Shown: positions 34,365-46,522, counted from the first letter of the stretch. The stretch is 64,000 nt of DNA from Adiantum capillus-veneris (GCA_014529385.2 CM043963.1:97044412-97108411); one strand, 5' to 3'. The notes: generated from the sequence alone by a model not told the origin. Program-made: numbers and translations.

Positions 34365-34956
34365 GGAAACTCAGAGATTAGAGAAGAAAGAAAGTATAGA
34401 CGGAAACTAGAGAAACTAAAACCTCTCACAAACTAGAGAGCGAGAAAGGTATACGTTTGAAAAAAGTAGGTGATTTGTCATTAATGCTCTTGTTTTGAGA
34501 CCCTTCTGACATAGATTTCGTATCTTTTGACAACGCTTTTGTGAAATATAAAATAGAATAAAAGACGAGACTTCATTGCTTTGAGCCGCAAATTTAATGA
34601 GCTCTCTCGCCGAAAGCACCTAAATATAGCAGTTTCAGCCTTGTGATCAAGACATTTAGCGGTTCTCCGTCAAAATAGGACCACCAAAACCCACAATAGA
34701 GGAGACAAGAGTGCCATACTTTTGTATACGTGTCAAATAACTATTGGACTATTCCTTAATCCTTAGATTAACAAACAGCCCTTTTTGAGTCGTTTTTGGC
34801 CCTAATGCTAGAGACAGCAGCGGCTCCATCAAGGTTTCCTGCAATTGTAATGTTTACTCCTCTTGCAAGTTTTTCGGTTATCTATTTAGTATTTCTGCCT
34901 TGTGTGTTGCATTTGATGATTGTAAGATTTCCATTGCTTTTTGTTCATGTTTACAG
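34365..34956. other. Divergent intergenic region
   Basis: Between copies c (-) and d (+). No exon 1 equivalent of copy d is recognisable here. 34860-34956 is T-rich and ends in GTTTACAG, the acceptor of copy d. Confidence 0.5.
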
Positions 34957-35804
34957 ATGTTTTTCCATCCGATTTTGTAGAGTGGGAGCCAATAGAGTCC
35001 TTCATTGGAACTTTTGAGGCCATCCACACTGAGCTTGGCAAATTTCTCTATGTTTGTTGTTAGTCCTCTGAGCTTGCCTCACGTGACATTTTTTTTTATG
35101 ATCATACTTATGTCACACCTATGCGAAATGGATATGGTAATCTATCTCTGGTTCACTCGCCAACCTTGTAGAGTTTGGAATGGCCTAAGCCAGATAGTGC
35201 CTTGATCGTAGAAACCAAAAGGAGAATCGAGGTGGATGTGCAAGCAGCAATGAAGTGCACCTAGGGTTCCCATAAATCCATGGTAACATGGTTTATGTCT
35301 CTTTATGTGTTTGTGTTTATATTTTGACTTCAAAGTGTTCACAGAACACCAACAATGTGGACTTGTAAAGGGGAAAGTGCGATCAACGGGATTCTTGCAG
35401 CTGGATGGGAAACTAAGGTGGTCAACCACCAGGGAGAGTGTTGTGTAGTTGCTGATAAGGTGGTGTTCAGATACCATATTGCAAAGCAAAGCTTGTCGAT
35501 GGTCTTTCTCTATAGAAGATGGAAGCTAAGGATGGGAGAATGGGAGGCACTAGACTCTGAGGTTGCTGCTAGAGAATCAATTGACCTGCAAATACATCTC
35601 CACAACAATGCAATGCACCATATTACAGTGAACAATCACTGGCATCTTAGTCACCTTCACGAGTATCTTAGTCTCAGATTTACCTTGCCCAAACAATATC
35701 TCTTAGTAATCAATGAAAAGATTGTTCGCTCCAAGAAAGAGAAGAGCGTTTTGTGTGAGAACATTCTGTTTTCGCGATGTATTTTTGTAAAAGCTTGTAA
35801 CTGA
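34957..35804 (+). pseudogene. Uncharacterised BAH-like-associated family, copy d
   Basis: The exon starts after GTTTACAG at 34956, at the same place and in the same phase as exon 2 of copy c, with V-E-W-E-P-I-E-S-F-I-G-T-F against V-E-W-Q-P-V-E-S-L-S-G-T-F. The frame carries TAG at 35061-35063, 35169-35171 and near 35262. A possible intron follows (about 35283-35346, GTAACA...TTCACAG). The last part, 35355-35804, is open, with AGWETK, LYRRWKLRMGEW and ALDSE aligning to copy c. The N-terminal BAH-like exon is missing or unrecognisable. Stops make it a pseudogene. Confidence 0.6.
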
Positions 35805-36113
35805 CATGGATTTTGTCCACATTAATACATACGGTGTTTTGAATTTTGTTTCTACGCATACTTGTTTATTCTCAGGTTGTTCAAGTTTTTGATTGAAGCG
35901 TGCAATTTATTTGTTGTGGAGCACAAATGTTTTCTTGGTGTGTTTTAATGCTTTGTCGCGTGATTTTGTTTAAAATAAAAGTTTTAAGTTATTTTGACAT
36001 TAATTTAAGTGCTTTTAAAGAAGTGACTTTGGGTTTGTAAGTGACTTTCTAGTTTTTAAACTTCATTTCTCACATTCACAAAACTCTAGCTCTAAGCTCT
36101 CTTCGCATCTTCT
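35805..36113. other. Non-coding, leader-like 3' half
   Basis: AT-rich. From about 36060 there is a CT-rich plant-type leader. No gene. Confidence 0.5.
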
Positions 36114-36902
36114 TTGCGAACGAACCCATGGCATTCTACTAATGCACTTCTCACACAATTAGAAAAAGTAGGACTTGCAGATCGAGCACATGAACTACTC
36201 AGTGTGTTTGAGGGGACAATTGACATGCAGGCCACTGCCAACCTTCATGCAGAGACATTCGAAAGCTTTCTTGACTACATGGCGCAGCCCATGGAGGAAT
36301 ATGCCATAATCTTTGAGGGATCCGACACGGCGTGGTTGCCAGTGGATTTCTTGAAGCATCTCTATGCGGCTGACAAAAACTTTCGGTTTTGCTTTTTGAG
36401 GTTTACTAAAGGCCTCATGGAATGGGACTTCAAGACAGAGGATGAGGATGATCTCATGGATTTGGGCATGGGGTGCATAGGCACCCAATTTATTTCATGG
36501 GACATGGATCTAACATTACTTGTGCTTGAGGGCATGGACAAGGGAAAATCAAAGGAAAAGGTCAACCAAAGAACTCCTGTGACCATTGTGGAGGAATCAA
36601 ATGAAGTTATCGAAGAGATAGATGAGTAGGCCGAAGCATCTATGGCACTCGTACTCATGCAAGATCCCAGTGTCACTGAGGAGGAAGATCTAATGATAGA
36701 GGGAGATGAGGTGTTGGAAGAGATCCCGAACCTCCAAATTCCCACTTCGCATCCAATGGTGGTGGATGATCGTCAGTTTCTGTTCCTTGACGACATTGCC
36801 AAAACATTAGGACTCAGAGAAGATGAGTCACTTGCAGTGCTTGCTATCTATGCGGGCGAAGGATCCCAGTGGGAAGGAAGAGAAAGTCAATTTTCAAATT
36901 GA
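36114..36902 (+). pseudogene. Unrecognised acidic protein gene
   Basis: A 5' leader-like stretch leads to an ATG in good context (AACCCATGGCA, 36128), but its frame stops after four codons. The long frame beside it is open from about 36140, so an early one-base indel is likely. The frame holds one TAG at 36627-36629 and otherwise runs to 36900-36902, about 255 residues in all. The first 140 are globular, with many Phe, Leu, Trp and Asp; then come a Lys-rich linker and an acidic Glu/Asp-rich end. A Lys/Arg-rich frame overlaps at 36869-37075. I recognise no family. It follows copy d on the same strand and may belong to the same mobile unit. Confidence 0.5.
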
Positions 36903-37242
36903 TTTTGAAGACCAAGATCTCCCAACAAGCCTCTCCTTCCTCCCCAATGAAACGAACAATAGTTGGTGCAAACAGTAGAAAGTACACTAGTAGAAATAAA
37001 ATCATGTGCCTGTTTCTACGAAAGCGTACCAGAGAGCACATTTCATCCACACAAACCACTGATTGCAATTGGTAGAGATGATCAATCTAGCATCGATCTT
37101 ACAAAGAGAAATCTTGAAGAGAGGGATGAATAAACTAAGATAAATAAATCTAAACCTGGTAGAATTTCTAGTATTCCTTACTACAAGTGTTAATATCAAT
37201 CAAAATGCTTTACAGACGGCTTATCATGTTGATAAGTTTGCA

Positions 37243-37629
37243 ATGCGTACTGGAGGTTCATGCAACGTCTCCACGGGTAGAGATAGTTCTCTTTGGCACT
37301 ACCTAAGCCATCTGGGGCCATCGATTCTTAGAGTTTCTCACACAAAGTTCTCCAAGAATGGTTCTGCAGAGCTGCTAAATTGTAAAGCATTAAGTGACAT
37401 ACTCGCTGAAGATTCTCTCACCTCAAATGCTCACAAATGTATATTGGTGGACCAGGAGGCATCATTGTATGCCTTTACAGGTAAACACCCAGGCTCGGTC
37501 CTCTCCCACTCTGCCTTGAGCCTAGGTCAAGGGTTGACAAACCTAGAGGAAATTATAAAATCCCTTGGTGTCAAGTCACCCATTCGCCCATTACCAAAAG
37601 ATGTAATTCATAGAAAAAACAATCGACCA
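37243..37629 (+). other. Unrecognised 129-codon reading frame, cut by a gypsy LTR
   Basis: The composition is plausible for protein: balanced Ser, Leu, Asp and Lys, no repeats. The frame ends exactly where the truncated LTR of gypsy family 2 begins, so its stop (TGA 37630-37632) is supplied by the junction. The upstream boundary (after TTTACAG at 37216) could be a splice acceptor. No family recognised. 36903-37242 before it holds no other gene I can support. Confidence 0.35.
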
Positions 37630-38189
37630 TGACTTTAGGAGCTCAAGCACCTTAGTCATCAAGAATGACAAGGCACTTGGACTAGGGGGTATTCCCACAA
37701 GCATCTCAGGCAAGCATGTCAAGGCACCTCAAGCACCTTAATCAAGAGGCAAGTCAAGCACCTCAAGCATGGAGTAAGTCAAGCACCTCAAGCACCTTAA
37801 TCAAGCACCTCAAGCAGGACAAACACCTCAAGCAGGACAAACACCTCAAGCACGACAAGCACCTCAAGCAGGTCAAGCACCTCGAGCTTGGGCCGGGTTC
37901 CCACCTCAAGCTTAGCCCTAGCTTACCTAAGGTCAAAGGAATTTTACACACATTATTGGAGGTCTTCAATGAAGCTAACCCTAAGGTCTTATGCTCCATT
38001 GGTTAGCCTTGCTCTTGATAGACCATCTCCCATTTGGTCCCCTTTACTATTGGCCCCGTGTTGAGATAGATCTATAAGCACATATCTATATCTTAACACT
38101 TGTTCCCGTTTATTCTCCCACATTAAGTGATCAATTTAATATGAGAAAATCATTTGGGTTGGTTAGATATTAGATTTTATGACATTACC
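37630..38189 (-). repeat. Gypsy family 2, 3' LTR, truncated
   Basis: It matches 45410-45923 almost base for base. It begins (minus strand) after AGAGAG with GGTAATGTC at 38189 and is cut at 37630, so about 1 kb of the LTR is missing. It contains an 18-bp minisatellite (CACCTCAAGCAGGACAAA, about 37798-37885) with four units here against three in the other copy. The Cys/Leu-rich minus-strand frame over it is a repeat artefact. Confidence 0.85.
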
Positions 38190-38624
38190 TCTCTCTTGAA
38201 ATCATAGTCGTCCTCGACCTCGTCCTCGACTATGAGGTAGAAGAGATAAAGGCTTAGTCATTAGTCAATCGTACTTAGCGGGTAGAGGATGCATACTAGT
38301 TAAATTTGTGCACAATTAAAAAGAGGACTAGTCATATAAGACAAAAACATGAGTCATTTAAAAGAAATTTGTGCATTTGCTTACTCTAATGTAGCATTGT
38401 AAGCATTGACAAGGTTCATACTATCCTTAAGTTGTACTCCTTGCATCCATCTAGAATCTTCAAAAGGATACTTTTTTAACTTAATAAGATACCGTCGGAT
38501 TATCTTACCATGTCATAGTACCTTGTCTTCATGCCGAAGGACATCTTTGGGTTGTAGCACCTCTTCTTGGTCTTCAATTTTGGGAGGGTCTTCAATAATT
38601 GGTTCAATTGGTGGCACTCCTTTG
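38190..38624 (-). pseudogene. Gypsy family 2 pol C-terminus with chromodomain, and 3' UTR
   Basis: On the minus strand a coding segment from about 38620 to the stop at 38380 contains R-R-Y-L-I-K-L-K-K-Y-P-F-E-D-S-R-W, the core of a chromodomain as found at the end of chromovirus integrases, where it guides insertion to chromatin. A TGA interrupts it near 38508. It would have been continuous with the gag-pol gene before the LTR at 38625-39398 landed. 38379-38190 is 3' untranslated DNA with a purine tract; about 177 bp present in the other copy (46013-46190) are missing at about 38290. Confidence 0.8.
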
Positions 38625-39243
38625 TGCTAAGTATGGAGCCTAATTTACCCTTGTAATTTTATGTGGTAAAAGCGCACATTTGTAAGGCCCCCATTATGAG
38701 GAGAAGCCATCGTGCATGAAGGAAAATCACTCACCGAAAACCAAAATTTTCACGCACAAGAATCAGGGGCAACTTTAAAGGCCTCTTGGGCGGAGGCCCC
38801 TGAGACTTTTTTTTCGCCGGAATATTATGGCCGGACGGCGTCCGGAAAGTGGTCGGAAAACAACCGGTCGTTTGGCCGGTGGCCGGTAGTCAATGGCCGA
38901 TGGCCGAATTCAAAAGCGGACTTGTCTTCTCAAGGGCGGCCACACATGGGCGGATTGGAGGGTCCGATTTGGACTTATTCGCACAAGGGCGTCTACACAT
39001 GGCTGTCTCTCATAAGAGAGGGCAGCCCTTTTGGCCTATAAAAGGAGGCCATTTCTACACACATTTTATAGTGTGAAGGTGATGCAACAAGGTGAGTGTG
39101 AGGTGGGTAGAGTGAAGCAAGGCGGGAGCTCCATTAAGGGTATAATCCCTTTGTAAACTACTTCTTGTTTTGAAGTACTAAATCCATTGAGTGGCTGCTT
39201 TCCCGTGGACGTAGCCCACATTGGGTGAACCACGTATATCGTG

Positions 39244-39314
<71 letters not shown>

Positions 39315-39398
39315 CTATAATCTCGTGTATGTAAATCTGTCTCTCTCCATTAAGTAATCCACTCAATTATCTATTTAGCTACGTCTTCTTTCCTAACA
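38625..39398 (-). mobile_element. Solo LTR inserted in gypsy family 2 pol (774 bp)
   Basis: On the minus strand it runs from TGTTAGG (39398) to TTAGCA (38625). The flanking 5-mers on the plus strand are CTTTG (38620-38624) and TTTTG (39399-39403), a target-site duplication with one mismatch. It matches 53698-54441 over its whole length, where the duplication is perfect. It holds a (CT)n run at 39249-39311 and a CCGGCCA-rich GC segment (38820-38920). The upstream pol frame reads seven codons into it before a stop. Confidence 0.9.
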
Positions 39399-42300
39399 TT
39401 TTGTAGGGCTTAAGTAGGCTTACATGAAAGGCATTGTGTATAAGCCAATGGTTGGGCAACTTGAGTTGATAAGCCGTCTCATTGATAGGCTTCAAGATTT
39501 GGAAAGGACCATAGTATCTTTTTGCTAGTTTAGCATAATACTTTTGATGGCCCGTAGGATTTTTGCCCGTCGTTTGCCTTAATTGAGCCTTAGGAAACTT
39601 GAGTAGGACCCAATCATTTTCTTTGAACATTAAGGCTCTTCTGTGCTTATCAGCAGCAGCTTTTTTCCTTTGTTGAGAGATGGCTATAGCCTCCCTAATC
39701 TTTTGAAAAGATTCTTGTAGGTCACGGCTATATTCATCGGCGGTGAAGATCTTCCCATGTACTTTGAGTAGCAAGGGACTTTTAGGTCTTCCCTCTATGA
39801 TCTCAAAAGGTGCTTTCCCCGTAGAAGTATGGACAGTATTATTGTAGGCATACTCTACTAGAGGTAAATACTTTTCCCATTGTGAGCGTTGATCTACTTC
39901 GGTAACATAAGTTTTGAGTAGATCGAGTATCGTAAGATTGGCTATCTCACTTTGGCCATCCATTTGTGGGTGATAGGCCGAAGAGAAATTCAATCTTGTT
40001 CCTAGATTTTCAAAGAGATCTTTCCAGAAATTATTGGTCATTCTAGGATCTCTATCTGACACGATGGATGTGGGTAATCCATGGTGCTTGAAAATCTGAG
40101 ATATGAAGAGAGTTGCCATTTGATGTGCCTTAATAGTCTTTTTGACAGGAATAAAATGTGCTTGCTTGCTAAACCTGTCGACTATTGTCCATATTCCTGT
40201 ATTCCTATGGATAGACTTGGGTAATCCAAAGATGAAATCCATGGATATACTCTCCCATGGTGAATTTGGAATAGGCAATGGCTGGAGTAATCCAGGTTGC
40301 TTCCCTCTATCATACTTGCTCTTTTGGCATACTACACATTTTGAAACATACTCTTGTATGTCCACTTTCATGGTAGGCCAATAGAAATACGTCTCTACTC
40401 CTCGGAGAGTAGGTTGAATACCTCTATGCCCTGCATATGGAGGAGCATGGGATTCATACATAACCTTCTCACGAAGGGAATGGGTAACACATAGCCTATT
40501 TCCGTGGAGAAGATAACCATCCTGCAAGGTGAATGGTTCCTCTTTCTTCCCCAAAGCAAGGGCTGACATTATGTCTCTAAAGTCAGGGTCAGTAGCATAC
40601 TCATCTATCATAGAGGATAGATCATTGTGAGTAGCTATAGACACCGCATTAACTTTTGGTCGTCGTGAAAGTGCATCGACAACTTGATTGTGCTTACCAT
40701 CTATGTGAGCAATATGGAAATTAAATTGCGAAAGAAAATTTTCCCACCTCATTTGTTTGTCGGAAAGCTTGGTTTGCGTCATGAAATACTTGAGACTTTG
40801 GTGGTGGGTTCGTAGGATAAATGGAGTCCCCAATAGGTAGTGCTTCGATGTGTCTAGGGCATGTAGAATAGCTAAAAGCTCTTTCTCATAAATTCTCAAG
40901 ACTTGTTCATCACTATTGAGCCTTCAACTCTCATATGCTATGGTATGCCCTTCTTGAAGCAAAACCGCTCCAAGGCAATCACCACACGCATCACATTGGA
41001 CCTCAAATGGCTTTGAGAGATCCGGAAGCACGAGGACTGGTTGGGAAGTAAGCTTCTCTTTGAGTTTTTCAAGAGCATTTTGCTCCTTAGCAGTCCATAC
41101 AAACTTAACGTTCTTCTTTGTTAAGTCGTGTAGTGGTCCCGCTACTTGAGAGAATTTTTCTATGAAGCGTCTATAGTATGCACACATAAAAATAAAGCTT
41201 CTTAGCTCATGTAGATTCCTTGGGTTAGGCCATGATTTTTTTACCTCTAACTTTGATGGATCCATACGCATACCATCGTGAGAGATAATATGACCTAGAT
41301 ATTGAATCTCTTGAAGGAAGAATTCACTTTTCTTTTGGTTGAGAAAAAGTTTGTTCTCCCTCAAGGCTTGAAAAATCACTTGGAGATGTTGCTTATGTTC
41401 CTCCAAAGACTTGGAGTAGATGATGATATCATCAAATAACACTCTAGTGAATTTATGATATGGTCTAAAAATTTTCTCCATGAGACGATTGAAAGTAGCT
41501 GGTGCATTAGTCAAGCCAAAAGGCATGACTAGATATTCATAAAGACCAAATGTTGTGCGAAACGCGGTCTTTAGGATATCTTCATCCACTATCCTTATTT
41601 GATGATAGCCACTCTTAAGGTCAATCCTACTGAAGTAGGTAGAGCCTTGTAGCTTATCAAACAGATCTTCTACCCGAGGCACGGGAAATCTGTTTTTGAT
41701 AGTGATATGGTTTAGTGCTCGATAGTCCACACACATACGGTATGTACCATCTTTCTTTTGCACTAAAAGGACTGGAGAACAAAAGGGAGAGGAACTAGAC
41801 CTCACCATCCCTTTGTCTACCAATTCCTGTACTTGCCTCATAATCTCCTCTTGTTGAGCTTGTGAGACTCGATAAGGAGGTTTGTTAGGCGGTGAGCTTC
41901 CTGGAAGGAGCTCAATACGATGGTCATCATCCCCTCGTTTTGGAGGTAGGTCCATAGGGATATCATCGATGAACACATCTTGGAATCCTTTTAGAAAAGT
42001 AGACAAGTCTAACTCTTCTTTATTCCTATCATTTTCATTGGATGAAACATTATTGGCTTTTAGAGACTCTTTGACATAAATAATGTACGCATAAACTGAG
42101 CTCTTCATTGATTTATCAAAAGAAAGAGGATTTACAAGTGGAATAGTGCGACCACGTTCACTAGCATCTATATACATGTTCTTTCCCCTGTAGGTGAAGT
42201 AAATTCTCCTTTCAGGGAACTTCATGTTGGCAGCTCTGCGATCAAACCATGGTGCCCCTAGGATAACATCCTGATGTTGGAGAGGAGAGATGAAGAAGTC

Positions 42301-43950
42301 TTCTTTGTCGACATAGCTTTGGACATAAAGCCTCAACTTCCCAATCAAGGGAGTAACGGAGGCTTGTTGTCCCTTGAAAGCTGCATCAGCTGTTACTATA
42401 TCTCCCATCTCAAAAGCTTGAATGCCCAACTTGGTGGCCAACTCTATTGATATGAAGTTGAGAGTAGAGCCTGGGTCAAACAAGATGAAGGCATCATGCT
42501 CTCTTACCTTTCCCCACGCATAGGAAAGTGATGATCCTTTGCAATGAGCATCCTCTTTTGGAGCTTCGATGGTGGAAGCCCTAGGAGTCTCATTGCGAGT
42601 ATTCTTATTGGGGCAAGAGCAATAGCCATGTCCTTGCCCCCCACACTTGAAACACTTATGGTCCTTGCGAAAAGTTTCAAGCTCTTCAGGAGAGAGTTTG
42701 TTTTTACCTTTGTAAACTCCCTTCTCCTTGGACCGATTGTTGTTGTTGTTATTGTTGTTGTTGGAAGTGCCTTGGGAATTTTTTTGAGCATTGGATTTCC
42801 CCTTTGCATCATTTTTATCTTTGTTTTCCATGGGCTTGACATTACGTCTAGCCCCTTGATGGAAATTGATGCGTGAAGCAACCATGGTGTGGTGGATTAC
42901 TTCGGTAATAGTACCGGGTCGTTGAGAGTTGATGTATTCGGCCATCTCTTCAGGTAATCCCGCACAGAATTGTTGTCTTTGTTCGGCAAAGTCTATCTTT
43001 TGAAAGACAGTAGCTTTGAGATGTAAATCCCAAAACTTGTCTACATACTTGTTGATAGACTCATGAGAGAGAAGCTTCAAGCCGCGCCATTCGGTAAGAA
43101 CTTTATCTTTAGTATCACTTGGAAGAAATTGCTTCATGATGGAAACTCGTAGAGTTTTCCATGTCTTTGGGGCTTCTCCATTGCCATGAAGGCTAGCCCA
43201 CCATTGACGAGCTGATTTTTGGAAGTGCATAGCTACATGGCGTAGCTTAGAGGACTCTGTGAAGCCCTCGTCCCCAAAGGCCGCATCAAATTGCTGGATG
43301 AAGGCCAACACTTTGTTGATAGCACCAAAGGTGCCATCATAGGTGAGAAAAGAGATACTCTTTCCTCCCTTCTTGAACTTCTTTAGCTTTTGTGACCTTC
43401 GCCATGCAGGAAATGATTTGCGATGTCCTCCCCTCTTGTATTCTCTAGGAGAATAGCCATAACTTTCATCGGAAGAGGAGGAAGGTGAAGAAGAAGGAGA
43501 AGAGGGTGACCTCTTCCTAGCCCTTTTCTTCCTTTGTTTCCTCTCTTGCCTTTCAGAGTGATGAGGAGAAGGACTATAGGTTGCTCTTTTCCTCTTGGGA
43601 GGAGTAGGCAATCGTCTAGACCGCCGTCTTAGTGGAGCCACATCTTCAGAAGAACTTAGACTGTCATTGCTTTCTTTCTCTTTGGATTCCTCCTCTTGAA
43701 TGCGAGAGAGTATTCTTTTGGGGGTCTCTTCAAGAGGCCTCCTAAGCTCTCTCTCCTCTTGGAGAGGAAGGGAAATTCCATAAGCACGAAGTTGTTAAGT
43801 AACTTCGGCTTGCAAAACAGGGTTGCCCATAGCTTGTTGCAACCTAGTGACGAGATAATTCACAAACATGGGAGCATCATCATTAGCACCTTCATGTGCA
43901 AAATCAAAGCTATCAATGTTCATTCTACTCTCTTGATTATTGTCAGCCAT
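39399..43950 (-). pseudogene. Gypsy family 2 gag-pol polyprotein (chromovirus-like), nearly complete
   Basis: One frame from ATG at 43950 to the nested LTR, broken only by TAA at 43795-43797 and TGA at 40924-40926. Order: gag (about 43300-42850), zinc knuckle CX2CX4HX4C (42612-42657), protease with F-D-P-G-S-T near 42470 and V-I-L-G-A-P-W, RT with L-F-D-D near 41430, RNase H, integrase with an HHCC finger (40460-40330) and a D,D,E core (SMDF near 40235, SDRD near 40050, GQSE near 39950), then the G-P-F module. This is the Ty3/gypsy order. In RNase H the usual T-D-H-Q-S-L reads T-H-H-Q-S-L (codon 40804-40806), losing a catalytic Asp. Protein production would need readthrough of two stops, and the chromodomain is cut off, so the copy is defective. 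The enzyme set normally copies and inserts the element. Confidence 0.95.
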
Positions 43951-44350
43951 GTTAACAAAATTTATGTTTATACTTAGTGTATGCTTTGGCAATACAAAAC
44001 CTTAGTTGCCACTCCTCTTAGACTTTGAAAATCGGCTCTTAAGTATCTACACCCACGGCTCAAAGTGGTTAATTATAGAGAGTAGAGGAGTAGGTCTAAC
44101 ATAGCAGAGTTGCCAAGCGTTAGCTCCTTTCGGACTTCTTATGGCTCAATAATGGTAAAGCCGTAGGCAAGTCTAGAAAGACTCCATTATTAAGTCCAAA
44201 GCTCCCGAGGTGTTCATCATCCCCTACATAGTGGGCTCAACAAAACCGATAAGAGATCCCAATTCCACTTACCCTATTATAATTAACAACATCAACCATT
44301 TATAGTCTACTTAAGGACCTCTCTTCTTAAGCAAGAAAAGAGAAACCAAA
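43951..44350 (-). other. Gypsy family 2 5' untranslated region
   Basis: Between the primer site and the gag ATG. A TAA-free stretch of 14 codons in the gag frame precedes the ATG at 43950, but MADNN is the natural start. No separate gene. Confidence 0.7.
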
Positions 44351-44363
44351 TGCTTTGATACCA
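44351..44363 (-). promoter_or_regulatory. Primer-binding site of gypsy family 2
   Basis: The minus strand reads TGGTATCAAAGCA, one base from the common plant tRNA-Met type TGGTATCAGAGC. It is one base from the LTR end CATTACA. Confidence 0.85.
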
Positions 44364-44364
44364 A

Positions 44365-45923
44365 TGTAATGGAATTTGCCTATTCAATTTGAGAGTAGAG
44401 GAATTTAATGAGAGTACTTTCAAAAAATGATTTTGTGAGCATAGCGGGTTGACATAATTGAAGATAGCAACATAATCATAGCAATTAGTTAACTTGGCAT
44501 AGACAATAATTTTGCAAGAGAGAGAGTTTAGAGAACATGACAACAGTTGAGGACCGGATTTATGTGGAGCCGGTCCCCCCTCCAATAGACATTTGTATTA
44601 TGATTTCTCCCATAAAGAGAGACTTGTTACAATACAGTCTTTGTGTTCCTTGTGACCTAGGTGATGCCATGAAGATGGAAGGCTTCATGCATCACAAACA
44701 TAACATAAACTTGAAGAAAGCTTTAACTATCCCAAGCCTCAGTCCCAAGACCTCAAATACCTTCGAAGGTGGAGAGAGCTAGCAGGGAATGAGGGTAGAG
44801 AAGAGGAAGAAGAAACATTTCATACGAGAAAGAGCTAGTTCCTCACTTATCATAACTCTTGTTCTAGCATACATAATAGCATAGTAATGAAGAAGAAATA
44901 GATGGCAAGCTCAAGCATTGAAGCATGGCTCTTGGATCGATTTGCACTCCATAGCCAAGAGTGTTGGTGTAGCCTCTCAACCTCTACTTTCTTGGAGAAA
45001 GAGAGGGAGCTCTTGCACTTTGCATTGTACACAGTGAGAGTGCTTGTGAGTGTGTGTGGGTGAGTATACCCCCTAAGCACCCCCTAGCTTGCTTGGGTCG
45101 ACCGCCCCTTGTAGCTCATGCTTGAAGCTCATTGGACCCCTCCAGGCCTAGCCAATCACCCCTTTCCCCTTTGAGAGAGAGGACTTGATAAATGCAAAAA
45201 CAATTAGATAACTCAAGTAATTATCATTGGACCCCTTTGAAGCCTAGCCAATAGGCTTCAAGCAACACATGAAGGTAACATGGGTAGGGACCTGACATGT
45301 GTCCTTGCTGCCTCTTCAAGATGGGGCTTCCCTTGTGAGTGTGAGTGTGTGTTCTCTCTCTAATCTCTAGGAAAAGGGCTCGCCCCCCCTCTTGTAGGGA
45401 TGCTTTTGACTTTAGGAGCTCAAGCACCTTAGTCATCAAGAATGACAAGGCACTTGGACTAGGGGGTATTCCCACAAGCATCTCAGGCAAGCATGTCAAG
45501 GCACCTCAAGCACCTTAATCAAGAGGCAAGTCAAGCACCTCAAGCACCTTAATCAAGCACCTCAAGCAGGACAAACACCTCAAGCACGACAAGCACCTTA
45601 AGCAGGTCAAGCACCTCGAGCTTGGGCCGCGTTCCCACCTCAAGCTTAGCCCTAGCTTACCTAAGGTCAAAGGAATTTTACACACATTATTGGAGGTCTT
45701 CAATGAAGCTAACCCTAAGGTCTTATGCTCCATTGGTTAGCCTTGCTCTTGATAGACCATCTCCCATTTGGTCCCCTTTACTATTGGCCCCATGTTGAGA
45801 TAGATCTATAAGCACATATCTATATCTTAACACTTGTTCCCATTTATTCTCCCACATTAAGTGATCAATTTAATATGAGAAAATCATTTGGGTTGGTTAG
45901 ATATTAGATTTTATGACATTACC
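44365..45923 (-). repeat. Gypsy family 2, 5' LTR (about 1.56 kb)
   Basis: Bounded by the primer site on one side (LTR end CATTACA) and the purine tract of a second internal region on the other (GGTAATG, the inverse apart from the degenerate first base). The part 45410-45923 equals the truncated 3' LTR at 37630-38189. It carries three units of the 18-bp minisatellite (about 45560-45615). No gene; the frames inside are short. Confidence 0.85.
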
Positions 45924-46518
45924 TCTCTCTTGAAATCATAGTCGTCCTCGACTATGAGGTAGAAGAGATAAAGGCTTAGTCATTAGTCAATCGTACTTAG
46001 CGGGTAGAGGATCCCTTTTATACCCTACGACATCTTTCCAAGATGGATGACTAATCCATTTGGTGCTTGGGAGACATAGCTGCCGCAAGCATGTCTGATC
46101 TTTAGTCCATTTCATTCTCCCAAAGTAGAGTGACAAATTCTACTTGGTGTTTGAGAGACGTCGTCATCACAAACATGATTCTAAGCATGCATACTAGTTA
46201 AATTTGTGCACAATTAAAAAGAGGACTAGTCATATAAGACAAAAACATGAGTCATTTAAAAGAAATTCGTGCATTTGCTTACTCTAATGTAGCATTGTAA
46301 GCATTGACAAGGTTCATACTATCCTTAAGTTGTACTCCTTGCATCCATCTAGAATCTTCAAAAGGATAAGTTTTGAACTTAATAAGATACCGTCGGATTA
46401 TCTTACCATGTCGTAGTACCTTGTCTTCATGTCGAAGGACAGCTTTGGGTTGTAGCACCTCTTCTTGGTCTTCAATTTTGGGAGGGTTTTCAATAATTGG
46501 TTCAATTGGTGGCACTCC
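45924..46518 (-). pseudogene. Second gypsy family 2 pol end with chromodomain
   Basis: Equivalent to 38190-38620 but with the chromodomain frame open: 46515-46279 contains R-R-Y-L-I-K-F-K-T-Y-P-F-E-D-S-R-W with no stop. It also keeps a 177-bp stretch (46013-46190) missing from the other copy, while the other copy has 12 extra bases near 38215. It is followed by the LTR at 44365-45923, so it is the 3' end of another internal region that shares that LTR. Confidence 0.85.
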
Positions 46519-46522
46519 TTTG

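Noticed and set aside
37763-37999. Minus-strand frame with repeated Cys-Leu-Arg-Cys-Leu blocks
   Set aside because: Produced by the 18-bp minisatellite in the LTR; the second copy at 45515-45733 differs only by repeat number.
39249-39311. (CT)n run considered as a separate feature of interest
   Set aside because: It is an internal part of the solo LTR family and varies in length between copies.
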